Positions 1 to 8,068 of a stretch of DNA of 64,000 bases are shown here, piece after piece. Each line of letters begins with the position of its first letter. Position 1 is the stretch's first letter. Position numbers and translations under genes: made by a program. Location: assembly GCA_016190005.1 (NCBI GenBank), contig JACPRK010000105.1:30955-94954 (forward strand), read 5' to 3'. This DNA comes from Candidatus Wallbacteria bacterium. Lineage in GTDB: Bacteria; Muiribacteriota; UBA6191; JACPRK01. The notes beneath the pieces were generated by a model, which saw only the letters and a list, made by a program, of their open reading frames with translations, made no database searches and had not been told where the DNA came from.

Positions 1-1011
1 CAGCTTCGACCAGACGCGGTACGTGATCTTCTGGAAGCGCGTGTCCCCGCCTCTCGAGAGCGTGTCTCCGACGCTATGGTTGACGGGGTAGCCGATCAGC
101 TCGATGGCAGCCGGCTGGGCCGCGCTGAAGAGGGCGCGATTGGTGTAGGGCTCGATCAAGATCTCCTGAAGGAAGTAGTCGGCCAGCGGCGTCTGGTCGC
201 CGGGGATGAGGCGTGCGGGGCGGCCGGGCTCGGCCTGAAGCGAGCGTGAAAGGCCCCGGCTTCCGCGCGAGGTCCACTTGCGGCCCGCGTAATGGTCGAG
301 GACCTGGCCGCGCCACTTCTTCTGGTCCTTGGCGTAGACCCGCATGTAGAGCTTCGAGCTCTTCTTGATGCTGGCCATCTCGCCCAGGCTGACCTCGTCG
401 CCAAAACCCGTGACGCTCGGCAGATTCGCCGGATTGAAGAGCACGAACGGCGCTCTCGGCAGCACGAAGAAGAGCGGCCCCGCAACGGCGAAGCTCGCCG
501 CGACGAAGGCGAGACAGACACCCACGTAGCGGCGTCTGAATCCGGCGGAGACCGTCTCGGGATGCGCCTCCCGCAGGAAGCAGATCAGGGTCGCCGTGGT
601 GAACAGGATGAGGAAGAGCAGAAACGCCAGCTCCAGAGTCCGCGTGGAGACCACGAGCATGACGAGCGTCAGCACCAGATACAGTTGCCGGAGCGACCCG
701 CGCCCGCGCCCCGTGTGCATGCTGATGGCGGCCAGCGAACAGAAGAAGAGGGCGAACCCGAGCACTCCGTCGCGGAACACGAGGTAGTCGACCAGGCAGC
801 CGAGGGCGCAGACCAGTCCGACCCTGTTCTCGACCCCCTTCGGGAGCGCCTTGCCGGCGCGCCTGGCTGCCCAGTAGAAGAGGGCCGGCACGCCGAAGGC
901 CACCAGCGCGCGCGGCTCGGCCAACGCCATCGCCACCATCGTGACCGACACGGCCAGCCACGCCCAGAGGTCCATCCGATCGAGGCCTTCCGTCCTGTCG
1001 TCGGGCTTCAT
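1..1011 (-). CDS. TgpA-like membrane transglutaminase (partial, cut by left edge)
   Basis: The frame opens at ATG 1011-1009 and runs off the window without a stop, giving the first 337 residues. About seven hydrophobic segments (near residues 15-32, 35-48, 63-80, 82-98, 108-122, 126-144, 161-182) are followed by a soluble stretch with LPSVTGFGDEVSLGEM and KLYMRVYAKD. That is the layout of the DUF3488/TgpA N-terminal domain; the periplasmic transglutaminase core would lie outside the window. It starts 15 bp after the DUF58 stop, in the common order moxR-DUF58-tgpA, so co-transcription is likely. Family members are inner-membrane proteins thought to act on periplasmic peptides or proteins; the substrate here is unknown. 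Confidence 0.85.
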   Translation of the reverse strand, partial: MKPDDRTEGLDRMDLWAWLAVSVTMVAMALAEPRALVAFGVPALFYWAARRAGKALPKGVENRVGLVCALGCLVDYLVFRDGVLGFALFFCSLAAISMHTGRGRGSLRQLYLVLTLVMLVVSTRTLELAFLLFLILFTTATLICFLREAHPETVSAGFRRRYVGVCLAFVAASFAVAGPLFFVLPRAPFVLFNPANLPSVTGFGDEVSLGEMASIKKSSKLYMRVYAKDQKKWRGQVLDHYAGRKWTSRGSRGLSRSLQAEPGRPARLIPGDQTPLADYFLQEILIEPYTNRALFSAAQPAAIELIGYPVNHSVGDTLSRGGDTRFQKITYRVWSKL

Positions 1012-1026
1012 GGCGAGGGTCTCGAT

Positions 1027-2424
1027 TCAGCAGAGCGCCGACGTTGCGCGCGAGTGGAGAAGCACGTGGCAGCCGCCCTCGGCCAGCCGCACGACGGCCG
1101 GCCGGGCGCGCTCCTTGCGGGCCTCGTCGCGGTCGGCCACGGTCAAGAGGGCGCTCACGTGGTAGCCCTTGCCCAAGAGCGAACCGATGGCCGCGCAGTC
1201 CTCATCGGTGGCACCTGGGAGCGCGAAGATGACGTAGGAGTCGGGGGCCAGGAGGCCGACCGTCCGGCCCAGCATGCCGGAGAGGCTTCCGCGGCGCGTG
1301 TAAGGGACGCTGCCCAGGTACCGCAACAACAGACCCAGCTCCGAGGCGGTGAAGATGGACGGCGAGGGCGCGAACTCGTCGGCCAGGAGCAGCACCTGGC
1401 TGTGGCAGCTGGCCGCCACCAGCTCCCGGCAAACCGTCGCCGCGATCCGGATGCACTGTTCCAGCTTCTCGGGTCCCTTCCGACTGTCGGCCTTGCGCTC
1501 GTCCAGGTCCAGGAACAGGTAGTAGCGGGCCGAGCGATTCTGCTGGTGCTCCCGCACGACCAGTCGCTGGAAGCGGGCGCTCACTTTCCAGTGGATCGAG
1601 CGTGGCGGATCACCCGGCAGGTACTCGCGCAGGCCGTGGTAGTCGAGCCCCTCGCCGCGATGGGAGTCGACCAGGCTCTCCGTCGGCACCTCGATCTCGG
1701 AGGCGGTAGCCGCGGTGTAAAACGGGCGCAGCAGTGTCGGCACGACCACCACGCGTCCGGCCGGCCAGTACGTCCAGGCCAGGTGCATCAACCGCATCGG
1801 GAAGCTGGTGTAGACGTCGACGCTCTCGAGCCTGTAATCGCCCCGGCGCTCGAGCTTGGTGCGGATCGACACGCGGGCGCTCTTGCCGGGGGGCAGGTAG
1901 AGGAGCCGCCCGGGCTGTCCCTCGCGAGGCTCTCCGGTGACGATCTGGCTCATCACGCGGGCCAGGTACGGGCCCAGTTGCGCCAGCGGGGGCACCAGCC
2001 TGCGCAGCCTGCGGCCGGGCTCGTAGTCGGCGGCGCCCACGAAGCGCGGTTTCACCTCGACGAAGTGGCGGCCGAATCGGCTCGAGTTGTGGACGACGGC
2101 CTCCCAGGTGAACTCTTCGCCTTCTGCGGCTTCGCGGTCCAGGTGGACGGAGACTGATAGGCCGACCACGCTCACTGCGTTCACGAGGAACGAAAGCACG
2201 TAGACGCCCCCCATGACGCTGGCGAAGAGGTAGACGAGGTTCGTGCCCGAGTTGACCGCGGCGACGACGATGCAAAGAAACAAGATGAGGAAGTGAATGC
2301 CTTCGCGAGTGCCGCGCCAGCGCAGCCCGCGCTCGGCTCTGCGCCGATTCGGACTCGATAGGGCCGCCGGCTCCCGTGACTCCGAGATGGCCCGCGCGGC
2401 TGCTCCCGCTGCGGCGCCGGTCAA
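1027..2424 (-). CDS. DUF58 protein, membrane-anchored, partner of MoxR
   Basis: 465 residues. Two adjacent hydrophobic helices near the N terminus (starting GIHFLILFLCIVVAA) anchor the protein. The C-terminal half carries the DUF58 signature IHWKVSARFQRLVVREHQQ and a vWA-like fold with FLDLDERK. I place the start at TTG 2424-2422: it overlaps the moxR stop (TTGA) and has GAGGAGGT four bases upstream, whereas the upstream in-frame codons lie inside moxR and have no ribosome site. DUF58 proteins are encoded beside MoxR ATPases and TgpA and probably form a chaperone or assembly complex at the membrane. No client can be read from the sequence. Confidence 0.88.
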   Translation of the reverse strand: MTGAAAGAAARAISESREPAALSSPNRRRAERGLRWRGTREGIHFLILFLCIVVAAVNSGTNLVYLFASVMGGVYVLSFLVNAVSVVGLSVSVHLDREAAEGEEFTWEAVVHNSSRFGRHFVEVKPRFVGAADYEPGRRLRRLVPPLAQLGPYLARVMSQIVTGEPREGQPGRLLYLPPGKSARVSIRTKLERRGDYRLESVDVYTSFPMRLMHLAWTYWPAGRVVVVPTLLRPFYTAATASEIEVPTESLVDSHRGEGLDYHGLREYLPGDPPRSIHWKVSARFQRLVVREHQQNRSARYYLFLDLDERKADSRKGPEKLEQCIRIAATVCRELVAASCHSQVLLLADEFAPSPSIFTASELGLLLRYLGSVPYTRRGSLSGMLGRTVGLLAPDSYVIFALPGATDEDCAAIGSLLGKGYHVSALLTVADRDEARKERARPAVVRLAEGGCHVLLHSRATSALC

Positions 2425-3386
2425 GGCGAGGCGACCTCCTCGAGGATCGAGCGCACCAGCTTGAACTGCTCCGCCAGGTCGGCCCGGAAGCCGGTGCGCG
2501 TCGTCAGCCGGTGGCCCAGGCATGGGCCGGCCAGCTCCTTGACGTCGTCAGGCATCACGTAGTCCCGCCCGCGGACCAGCGCGAAGGCCTGGCTCAGCCG
2601 ACACAGCACCAGCGCCCCGCGCGGGCTGGCGCCCGCAGACAGGTCCTCACGGGTCCGGGACCGCTCCACGATCGCCAGCAGGTAGTCGAGAACCGTGTCT
2701 TCCATCCGCACGTCGGCCACGCGTTGCTGCAGGGAGAGCAGCTCCGAACGGCTCACGACCGGCGTCAGCTCATCCAGCGGCGAGGAATGCTCCCGGGCCC
2801 GGATCATCTCGCGCTCCTGGTTGCGGTCCGGATACCCGAGCGGGATGCGTAGCGCGAAGCGGTCGAGCTGGCTCTCCGGCAGAAAGTATGTGCCGATCTG
2901 CTCGGCCGGATTCTGCGTGGCAATCACGAAGAACGGCGACTTCAGCGGATAGGTCCGCCCGTCCACCGTCACCTCGCACTCGGCCATCGCCTGCAGTAGG
3001 CTCGACTGCGTGCGCGGCATCGCCCGGTTGATCTCGTCGACCAGCAGGATGTTCGTGAAGACGGGCCCCTCGCGGAACTCGAACTCCTCCGACTTGCGGT
3101 TGAACACGGCCACGCCCGTGACGTCCGACGGCAAGAGATCGCTGGTTGCCTGGATGCGGCCGAAGTCGCAGTCGATGGAGCGGGCGATCGAGCGCGCCAG
3201 CGTCGTCTTGCCCACGCCCGGGACGTCCTCGATCAGCAGGTGCCCCCGGGCCAAGAGCGCCGTGACGGCCAGCTCGACCGCGTGGCGCTTGCCCACCATG
3301 ACGCGTTCGATGTTGGTGACGAGCCGCTGCACGACGCCGGCGGCGGGGAGATCGGGATGGGACGCGAGCGATGCCGGAACGGTCAT
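2421..3386 (-). CDS. moxR: MoxR-family AAA+ ATPase
   Basis: 321 residues from ATG 3386, which has GGAGG four bases upstream; an in-frame ATG eight codons earlier has none. Walker A is DVPGVGKTTLAR, Walker B ILLVDEINRA, and sensor 1 lies in FFVIATQNPAEQ. The C-terminal lid holds the MoxR pattern GASPRGALVLCRLSQAFAL. MoxR ATPases act as chaperones for metal-cofactor enzymes, toxin or envelope complexes together with vWA/DUF58 partners. It is the first gene of a - strand set with the DUF58 and TgpA genes, with a 4 bp overlap to the former. The 94 bp to the divergent + strand gene should contain both promoters, but I see no convincing -35/-10 pair. Confidence 0.92.
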   Translation of the reverse strand: MTVPASLASHPDLPAAGVVQRLVTNIERVMVGKRHAVELAVTALLARGHLLIEDVPGVGKTTLARSIARSIDCDFGRIQATSDLLPSDVTGVAVFNRKSEEFEFREGPVFTNILLVDEINRAMPRTQSSLLQAMAECEVTVDGRTYPLKSPFFVIATQNPAEQIGTYFLPESQLDRFALRIPLGYPDRNQEREMIRAREHSSPLDELTPVVSRSELLSLQQRVADVRMEDTVLDYLLAIVERSRTREDLSAGASPRGALVLCRLSQAFALVRGRDYVMPDDVKELAGPCLGHRLTTRTGFRADLAEQFKLVRSILEEVASP

Positions 3387-3480
3387 GAGGCCTCCGCGGA
3401 TAGGTCGCATACACGATAGCAGACGGCGCCCAGACGCCTCGGTTCACGGAATTCTCGCCGGGCTGCTAGCCTGGAGGGTG

Positions 3481-4344
3481 ATGGCGAGGCGCGCGTCATG
3501 GAACCGGCTGCGAGAGCACCTCGACGGCCTCCTCACGGTGTACGGGGCCCGGTTCCTCGACACCGACCCTCTGCGCTACGTACACCGCTACCACTCGGCC
3601 CCCGATCGCGAGATCGCTGCTCTGATCGCCTCGTCGCTGGCGTACGGGCAGGTGGGCCAGGTGCTGGCCAGCGTCGAAAACGTCCTGGCGCGGATGGGAC
3701 CCGAGCCGGGCCGCTACGTGCGCGAGCTCCGCTGGCGGGACGCTCTCGACGACTTCCGCGGGTTCAAGCACCGCTTCAACGACGCCCGCGACATGGTCTG
3801 CTTGCTCGAGGCCGCCCGGCGGGCCCTCGACTCCCACGGCTCGCTCGGCGACCTCCTCGCTCGCGGCTTTCGACCCGATGACGAGGACACGGGCCCGGCG
3901 CTGGCAAAGTTCTCGGCTTGGATGATCGCCGCCATGGAGCCCGCGATCTACCCGGCCAAGCAGCTCCCTGCGAGCGTTCGCTTCTTCTTCCCGTCACCGC
4001 CCGGCTCGGCCTGCAAGCGGCTCTGCCTCTTCGCCCGCTGGATGGCTCGGCCGGCGGACGGCCTCGATTTCGGGCAATGGAGGGGCGTCCCCCCGCGCGC
4101 CCTCGTGATTCCGCTCGACACGCACATCGCCCGCATCTGCTCCTACATCGGTCTCACGCGCCGCAGGACGATGGGATGGGAGATGGCCCGCGAGATCACG
4201 GCTGGCTTGCGGCGTCTCGACCCCGTCGATCCGATCAAGTACGACTTCGCCATCTGCCGGCTCGGCATTCTCGATCAGTGCCCCAGGAAGAGGGACCTGG
4301 ACAAGTGCCGGCTCTGTCCGCTCCTGGCCGTCTGCTTGCTCTAA
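3481..4344 (+). CDS. TIGR02757 (DUF2400) family protein
   Basis: 287 residues from ATG 3481, with GGAGG at 3472-3476. Recognisable family features are the N-terminal RYHSAPDREIAALIASSLAYG, cited here only by its core AALIASSLAYG, the middle WRGVPPRALVIPLDTHIAR, and the C-terminal cysteine cluster CPRKRDLDKCRLCPLLAVC. The D-T-H element and the cysteines suggest a helix-hairpin-helix/FeS architecture reminiscent of DNA glycosylases, but no biochemical role is established for this family. It stands 29 bp upstream of guaB and may be co-transcribed with it. Length is normal for the family. Confidence 0.85.
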   Translation: MARRASWNRLREHLDGLLTVYGARFLDTDPLRYVHRYHSAPDREIAALIASSLAYGQVGQVLASVENVLARMGPEPGRYVRELRWRDALDDFRGFKHRFNDARDMVCLLEAARRALDSHGSLGDLLARGFRPDDEDTGPALAKFSAWMIAAMEPAIYPAKQLPASVRFFFPSPPGSACKRLCLFARWMARPADGLDFGQWRGVPPRALVIPLDTHIARICSYIGLTRRRTMGWEMAREITAGLRRLDPVDPIKYDFAICRLGILDQCPRKRDLDKCRLCPLLAVCLL

Positions 4345-4373
4345 GGCCCGATCTGTTATCATCCGGCCTCGCC

Positions 4374-5834
4374 ATGACAGCTTACGACTCGGCCGCCATT
4401 CCGTTCGCGCTTACCTATGACGACGTGCTCCTGCAGCCCAGGCGATCGGCTGTCGTCAGCCGCAAGGACGTCGACACCTCCACCTGGCTGACGCGCAAGC
4501 TCAGACTGAACGCACCCGTGCTCGCGGCCAACATGGACACTGTCTGCGAGTCGAGGCTGGCCCGTGCCATGGCGCGCTGCGGCGGCCTGGGCGTCATCCA
4601 TCGCTTCATCTCCATCGAGGACGAGGCCGCCGAGGTCGCCCGCGTGAAGCGGCCGGAAGTGGGCGGAACCCCGCGACTGCAGACCATCGGCCCCAACCGC
4701 ACTGTCGGCGAAGCGACCAAGCTCCTTGGCCGGCACAACGTGCACAGCCTCCTGGTGGTCGGCGACGACGAGCGGCTCCTCGGCATCCTCACCAGCCGCG
4801 ACCTGCTCTTCTCGGACAACCCGAGCGAGCGCGTCGCCGACCTGATGACCGGCGGCGAGGACCTGGTCACCGCCCACGTCGGTACCACCGTCGAAGACGC
4901 CCGCCGCATCCTCCACCAGATGCGTCTCGAGAAGCTCCCGCTTGTCGACGAGGCGGGACGGCTGCGAGGCCTGATTACCAGCCGCGACGTCTTGAGGCTG
5001 GCCGAGAACCCCAACGCGGCGCGCGACTCCCACGGCCGTCTGCTGGTCGGCGCGGCCATCGGCGCGGTCGGCGACTACATGGAGCGCGCCGAGGCGCTCG
5101 TCGCCGCCGAGGCCGACGTGCTGGTCGTCGACATCGCCCACGGCCACTCCGAGCACGCCCTGCGGGCCACGCGGCGCGTCAAGGAGAAGTTCCCGTCCGT
5201 CGAGCTCATCGCCGGCAACGTCGCCACGGCCGAGGGCGCGCTCGACCTGATCGAGGCCGGCGCCGACGCCATCAAAGTCGGCGTCGGACCCGGCGCGGCT
5301 TGCTCCACCCGCATCGTCACCGGCGTCGGCGTGCCCCAGCTCACGGCGGTGATGGACTGCGCCCGGGTTGCCGCCGAGCGCGGCGTCCCCATTTGCGCCG
5401 ACGGCGGCATCCGCTTCGCCGGCGACATTACCAAGGCCCTGGCCGCCGGTGCCTCCACGGTGATGATCGGAAGCCTCTTCGCTGCCACTGACGAGAGCCC
5501 TGGAGAGACCGTGGTCCGCAAGGGCGCCCGCTACAAGGTCTTTCGCGGCATGGCCTCGGCCGGTGCCACCGAGGCCCGTTCTCGCCGCGAGGAGAGCCAG
5601 GACGTGCTCGACGAGCTGGCCGCCAACGTCGTTGCCGAGGGAGTCGAGGCCGTCGTCCCCTACCGCGGCAGCGTCGCCGAGCTGATGCACCAGCTCGTCG
5701 GTGGCCTCCGCAGCGGCATGAGCTACCTCAACGCGCCCAGCATCGAGGCGCTCCGCGCCAACGCCCGCTTCGTGCGCATCACCGACGCCGGCTGGCGCGA
5801 GAGCTCCCCGCACGATCTCCAGCTGGCCGAGTAG
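4374..5834 (+). CDS. guaB: IMP dehydrogenase
   Basis: 486 residues, normal for GuaB. It catalyses NAD-dependent oxidation of IMP to XMP, the committed step of guanine nucleotide synthesis in the cytoplasm. The N terminus has [12 protein letters not shown]. Two CBS repeats occupy about residues 95-210 ([20 protein letters not shown] and [19 protein letters not shown]). The catalytic loop is [17 protein letters not shown] with Cys310; the phosphate site is [13 protein letters not shown] and the flap begins FRGMAS. ATG 4374 is chosen because homologues begin just before the YDDVLLQP motif; the frame is open upstream but overlaps the preceding gene in another frame. Confidence 0.97.
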   Translation: MTAYDSAAIPFALTYDDVLLQPRRSAVVSRKDVDTSTWLTRKLRLNAPVLAANMDTVCESRLARAMARCGGLGVIHRFISIEDEAAEVARVKRPEVGGTPRLQTIGPNRTVGEATKLLGRHNVHSLLVVGDDERLLGILTSRDLLFSDNPSERVADLMTGGEDLVTAHVGTTVEDARRILHQMRLEKLPLVDEAGRLRGLITSRDVLRLAENPNAARDSHGRLLVGAAIGAVGDYMERAEALVAAEADVLVVDIAHGHSEHALRATRRVKEKFPSVELIAGNVATAEGALDLIEAGADAIKVGVGPGAACSTRIVTGVGVPQLTAVMDCARVAAERGVPICADGGIRFAGDITKALAAGASTVMIGSLFAATDESPGETVVRKGARYKVFRGMASAGATEARSRREESQDVLDELAANVVAEGVEAVVPYRGSVAELMHQLVGGLRSGMSYLNAPSIEALRANARFVRITDAGWRESSPHDLQLAE

Positions 5835-5880
5835 GGCCGAGGGCTAGGGCAGGGGGGGGAACCCGGGGGCGCGGGGGCGG

Positions 5881-5950
5881 AAAACCCGTGGCGTCAACCT
5901 GTACCGGGTTTTCAACTGAAAACCCGGTACAGGTAGACGCCACGGGATTT
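5881..5950. repeat. Long imperfect palindrome A
   Basis: Arms 5881-5913 and 5918-5950 are inverted copies with two mismatches around a 4-base loop (AACT). The core reads GTACCGGGTTTTC and its complement. It fills much of the guaB to acetyltransferase spacer. Its sequence differs from palindromes B, C and D, but its size and architecture are the same. It is not followed by a T run, so a simple intrinsic terminator is unlikely. Confidence 0.85.
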
Positions 5951-5974
5951 CCTGGCGGATGCTAGACTGGGCGC

Positions 5975-6511
5975 GTGGCGGAGATACTCCCGGTCGAAGG
6001 TCTGGCACCGCCGGTGGCGGGTTACGAGTTGACGCGCCTGGAGCCCGACCGGCAAGTTGAGGCAGCGGCGCTGGTGAGGCGCGTGATGGCGGAATTCGGG
6101 CGGACGGGGACGGGCTGCTCGTGCAACGATCCCGAGATGGAGGCATTGGCCTCCGCGTACCAGCAGGCCGACCGCTTCTTCCTGGCGCTGCTTGGTCCGG
6201 CCGGCAACCTCGTCGGCACGGCGGGTGTGGCGCCGCTCCAGGGCGCCCCCCCGGAGCAAAAGGTCTGCGAACTGCGCAAGATGTACTTCACTCCCGAGGT
6301 CCGGGGGCTGGGGCTGGGCCGCTGGCTCCTTTCGCAGTGCCTCGCCGGCGCGCGCAGGCTGGGGTACCGCCGAGTGTATCTGGAGACCTGCGAAGGCATG
6401 CACGCGGCCATCCGGCTCTACCAGCGGAACGGCTTCCGTCGCCTCGACGGGCCAATGGGCTCCACGGGACACAGCGGCGCGTGCAGTCTCTACTTCGCCA
6501 TCGAGCTTTGA
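5975..6511 (+). CDS. GNAT-family N-acetyltransferase
   Basis: 178 residues from GTG 5975. The acetyl-CoA site is visible as MYFTPEVRGLGLGRWLLSQ (the R/Q-x-x-G-x-G/A motif A), followed by motif B in YLETCEGMHAAIRLYQRNGF. The N-terminal half contains an MAEFGRTGTGCSCND element, often seen in acetyltransferases that modify small molecules or free amino groups. It catalyses acetyl transfer from acetyl-CoA; the acceptor cannot be inferred. Its TGA overlaps the TTG start of the next gene. There is no clear Shine-Dalgarno upstream, and palindrome A ends 24 bp before the start. Confidence 0.85.
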   Translation: MAEILPVEGLAPPVAGYELTRLEPDRQVEAAALVRRVMAEFGRTGTGCSCNDPEMEALASAYQQADRFFLALLGPAGNLVGTAGVAPLQGAPPEQKVCELRKMYFTPEVRGLGLGRWLLSQCLAGARRLGYRRVYLETCEGMHAAIRLYQRNGFRRLDGPMGSTGHSGACSLYFAIEL

Positions 6512-7380
6512 CCGCGGCGCTCGCATCGCTGCTGGCCCTCGCCGGTGCCACAACCGTCTGGGCTCAGCCGCATGTCCCGGCTCTCCCGTCGATCACGGCG
6601 ATCCAGTGCAGCTTCGAAGGCGGCGGCCGGTTCTCGGGGCCCGACGACCTGTCCCCGACTTGGGCGTCAGCGCGCGAGATGGCCCGCCAGCTCGCCGATC
6701 GGGTCCCCGACGCTGCCGTCGCCGGTGTCCAGGGGCTCGACAGCCGCGAGGCCGCCGGCAAGCTCCGGGAGCTCCTGTCCGAATCCACCCGCGGCCCGTG
6801 GCTGCACGCATGGACGGGGCAGGGCCGGCAAGGAAGTCCCGACGGCCTGGCGCTTTTGTGGCGCTCCGACCGAGTGACCCTGGAACGCGACCTCGGCAAG
6901 TCCCCGATCGACTTCCTGGACGACGGCGCCGTTCTCCATGTCATCGGCGGATGGTTCCGGCAGGTCGCCACCGGCCGGACGTTCGGGTTCTTCACCGCCC
7001 GGCTTGCACGCCCGCACGAGCGGCGGGGGGCGATGCCGGTCTCCCGGACCACCCAGCGCTGGGAGGCCTGGCGTGTGCGCGAGTTCGTCTGGGAGGCGAT
7101 GATCCCGCACCCCGACGACGCCCGCATCCTGGCCATTGACCTCGAATCCTCTTTTGGGTCGCCTGCATGGTTCGAGCTGAGGAAAGACTTCGAGCCCGAC
7201 GGCGACAAGCGCTTCACGGTCGATTCCGACGCCGCCCTCTTCCACGGCAAGCGCTACGACTTCCTCTTCTGGGACGGCCACTCCGGCCCGAGATTCCCGG
7301 GCGGCATCCTCGGCAAGGCCGGCCGCAGCGAGCACTTCGGCTCCGCCCACCGCTTCGTCTGGGCCGCCCTGAAGCTGTGA
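6508..7380 (+). CDS. Secreted protein, degenerate endonuclease/exonuclease/phosphatase-like
   Basis: 290 residues from TTG 6508, overlapping the previous stop as TTGA; this is the only start that yields the evident signal peptide (LTAALASLLALAGATTVWA, cleavage before QPHVP). The fold order resembles the EEP superfamily: an early strand, AAVAGVQGLDSRE, FFTARLARPHERRG, ILAIDLESSFGSP, YDFLFWDG and a C-terminal AHRFVWAAL. At the positions where active EEP enzymes have Asn, Glu, His, Asp-Asn and Asp-His, other residues appear, so catalysis is doubtful. The family assignment is inference from layout. Palindrome B begins just after the stop. Confidence 0.55.
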   Translation: MTAALASLLALAGATTVWAQPHVPALPSITAIQCSFEGGGRFSGPDDLSPTWASAREMARQLADRVPDAAVAGVQGLDSREAAGKLRELLSESTRGPWLHAWTGQGRQGSPDGLALLWRSDRVTLERDLGKSPIDFLDDGAVLHVIGGWFRQVATGRTFGFFTARLARPHERRGAMPVSRTTQRWEAWRVREFVWEAMIPHPDDARILAIDLESSFGSPAWFELRKDFEPDGDKRFTVDSDAALFHGKRYDFLFWDGHSGPRFPGGILGKAGRSEHFGSAHRFVWAALKL

Positions 7381-7387
7381 AATGTAG

Positions 7388-7449
7388 GGAAATGTAGGGA
7401 CACACGACTCATTTTCCTCAGAAAATGAGTCGTGTGTCCCTACATTTCC
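7388..7449. repeat. Long perfect palindrome B (GGGACACACGAC family)
   Basis: Two 29 bp arms (7388-7416, 7421-7449) are perfectly complementary around CTCA. The core is GGGACACACGACTCATTTT. A 10 bp direct repeat (AATGTAGGGA, 7381-7390 and 7391-7400) abuts it on the left. The core is shared with palindromes C and D. It lies between two + strand genes. Confidence 0.92.
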
Positions 7450-7481
7450 TCTCTGCGCGCACCCTGTGACCATCCTCACAC

Positions 7482-7510
7482 TCGACATCCCCTGAGGCGC
7501 GGTGTAGGCT
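7482..7510 (+). promoter_or_regulatory. Candidate sigma-70 promoter for the chemosensory operon
   Basis: TCGACA (7482-7487) and TAGGCT (7505-7510) are separated by 17 bp, just upstream of the first cheW at 7520. The -35 is good (5/6) and the -10 weak (3/6). The distance to the start codon leaves almost no leader, so it may not be the real promoter. Confidence 0.3.
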
Positions 7511-7519
7511 TCGGACGAG

Positions 7520-8068
7520 ATGAGCTCGGGGGTCGAAAGCGAGAACGGAGCAGCGAGAAAGCCCACAGACCAGGTTGGGGCGGTGCTCATTGTGCGCGCG
7601 GGCGAGCTGATCGCGGCGTTGCCCGTCGGGTCGTTGCTGGAAACGATGCGCCCGTTGCCGGTGGCGCGCTTGGCCGGCGTGCCGCCTTTCGTCGCCGGCT
7701 CAGCCGTCGTGCGGGGAGAGGTCGCTCCCGTCGTCGATCTCGCGGCCCTGCTCACGGGAAGGCCGCTGGCTGCGACAGGCCGCTGGGTCTGCGTTCTTGC
7801 CGCCAACCGGCGCATAGCCGTGGGCGTGGACGCCGTCGAATCCGTCGCGCGCCTGCCGGCCGAGACACTCGAAGTGCTGCCCGGGCTGCTCGAGGGCGCG
7901 GCCGCTGGCGCCGTCGAGCGGCTGGCCGCGCATGACACCGACCTGCTCGTCCTGCTCCGGCTGTCCAGGCTGATCCCGCCGGAGGTCTGGGATGTGCTCG
8001 GCTCCTCGGGCGAGCGCGCGCGCGAAGGCTCGCCGCCACCAGCGCGGCCGGAGGCTCCGCGGCCGTGA
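7520..8068 (+). CDS. cheW: CheW-like coupling protein 1 (WspB-like position)
   Basis: 182 residues from ATG 7520. The CheW fold is recognisable in GELIAALPVGSLLETMRPL, VAGSAVVRGEVAPVVDLAALL and NRRIAVGVDAVESVARLP. CheW proteins bridge CheA kinase and receptors in the chemosensory array at the inner membrane. The C-terminal tail is proline- and arginine-rich. It is the first gene of the operon; its stop overlaps the GTG start of cheR (GTGA). With the second CheW-like gene two places downstream, it matches the paired WspB/WspD arrangement. Confidence 0.88.
   Translation: MSSGVESENGAARKPTDQVGAVLIVRAGELIAALPVGSLLETMRPLPVARLAGVPPFVAGSAVVRGEVAPVVDLAALLTGRPLAATGRWVCVLAANRRIAVGVDAVESVARLPAETLEVLPGLLEGAAAGAVERLAAHDTDLLVLLRLSRLIPPEVWDVLGSSGERAREGSPPPARPEAPRP

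Noticed and set aside
292..2157. 621-residue open frame on the + strand
   Set aside because: Antisense to the TgpA-like and DUF58 genes, which have recognisable domains; the composition is typical of a shadow frame.
7388..7449. Palindrome B as a simple intrinsic terminator
   Set aside because: No T run follows on either strand, and related copies occur in a divergent spacer and inside a gene.
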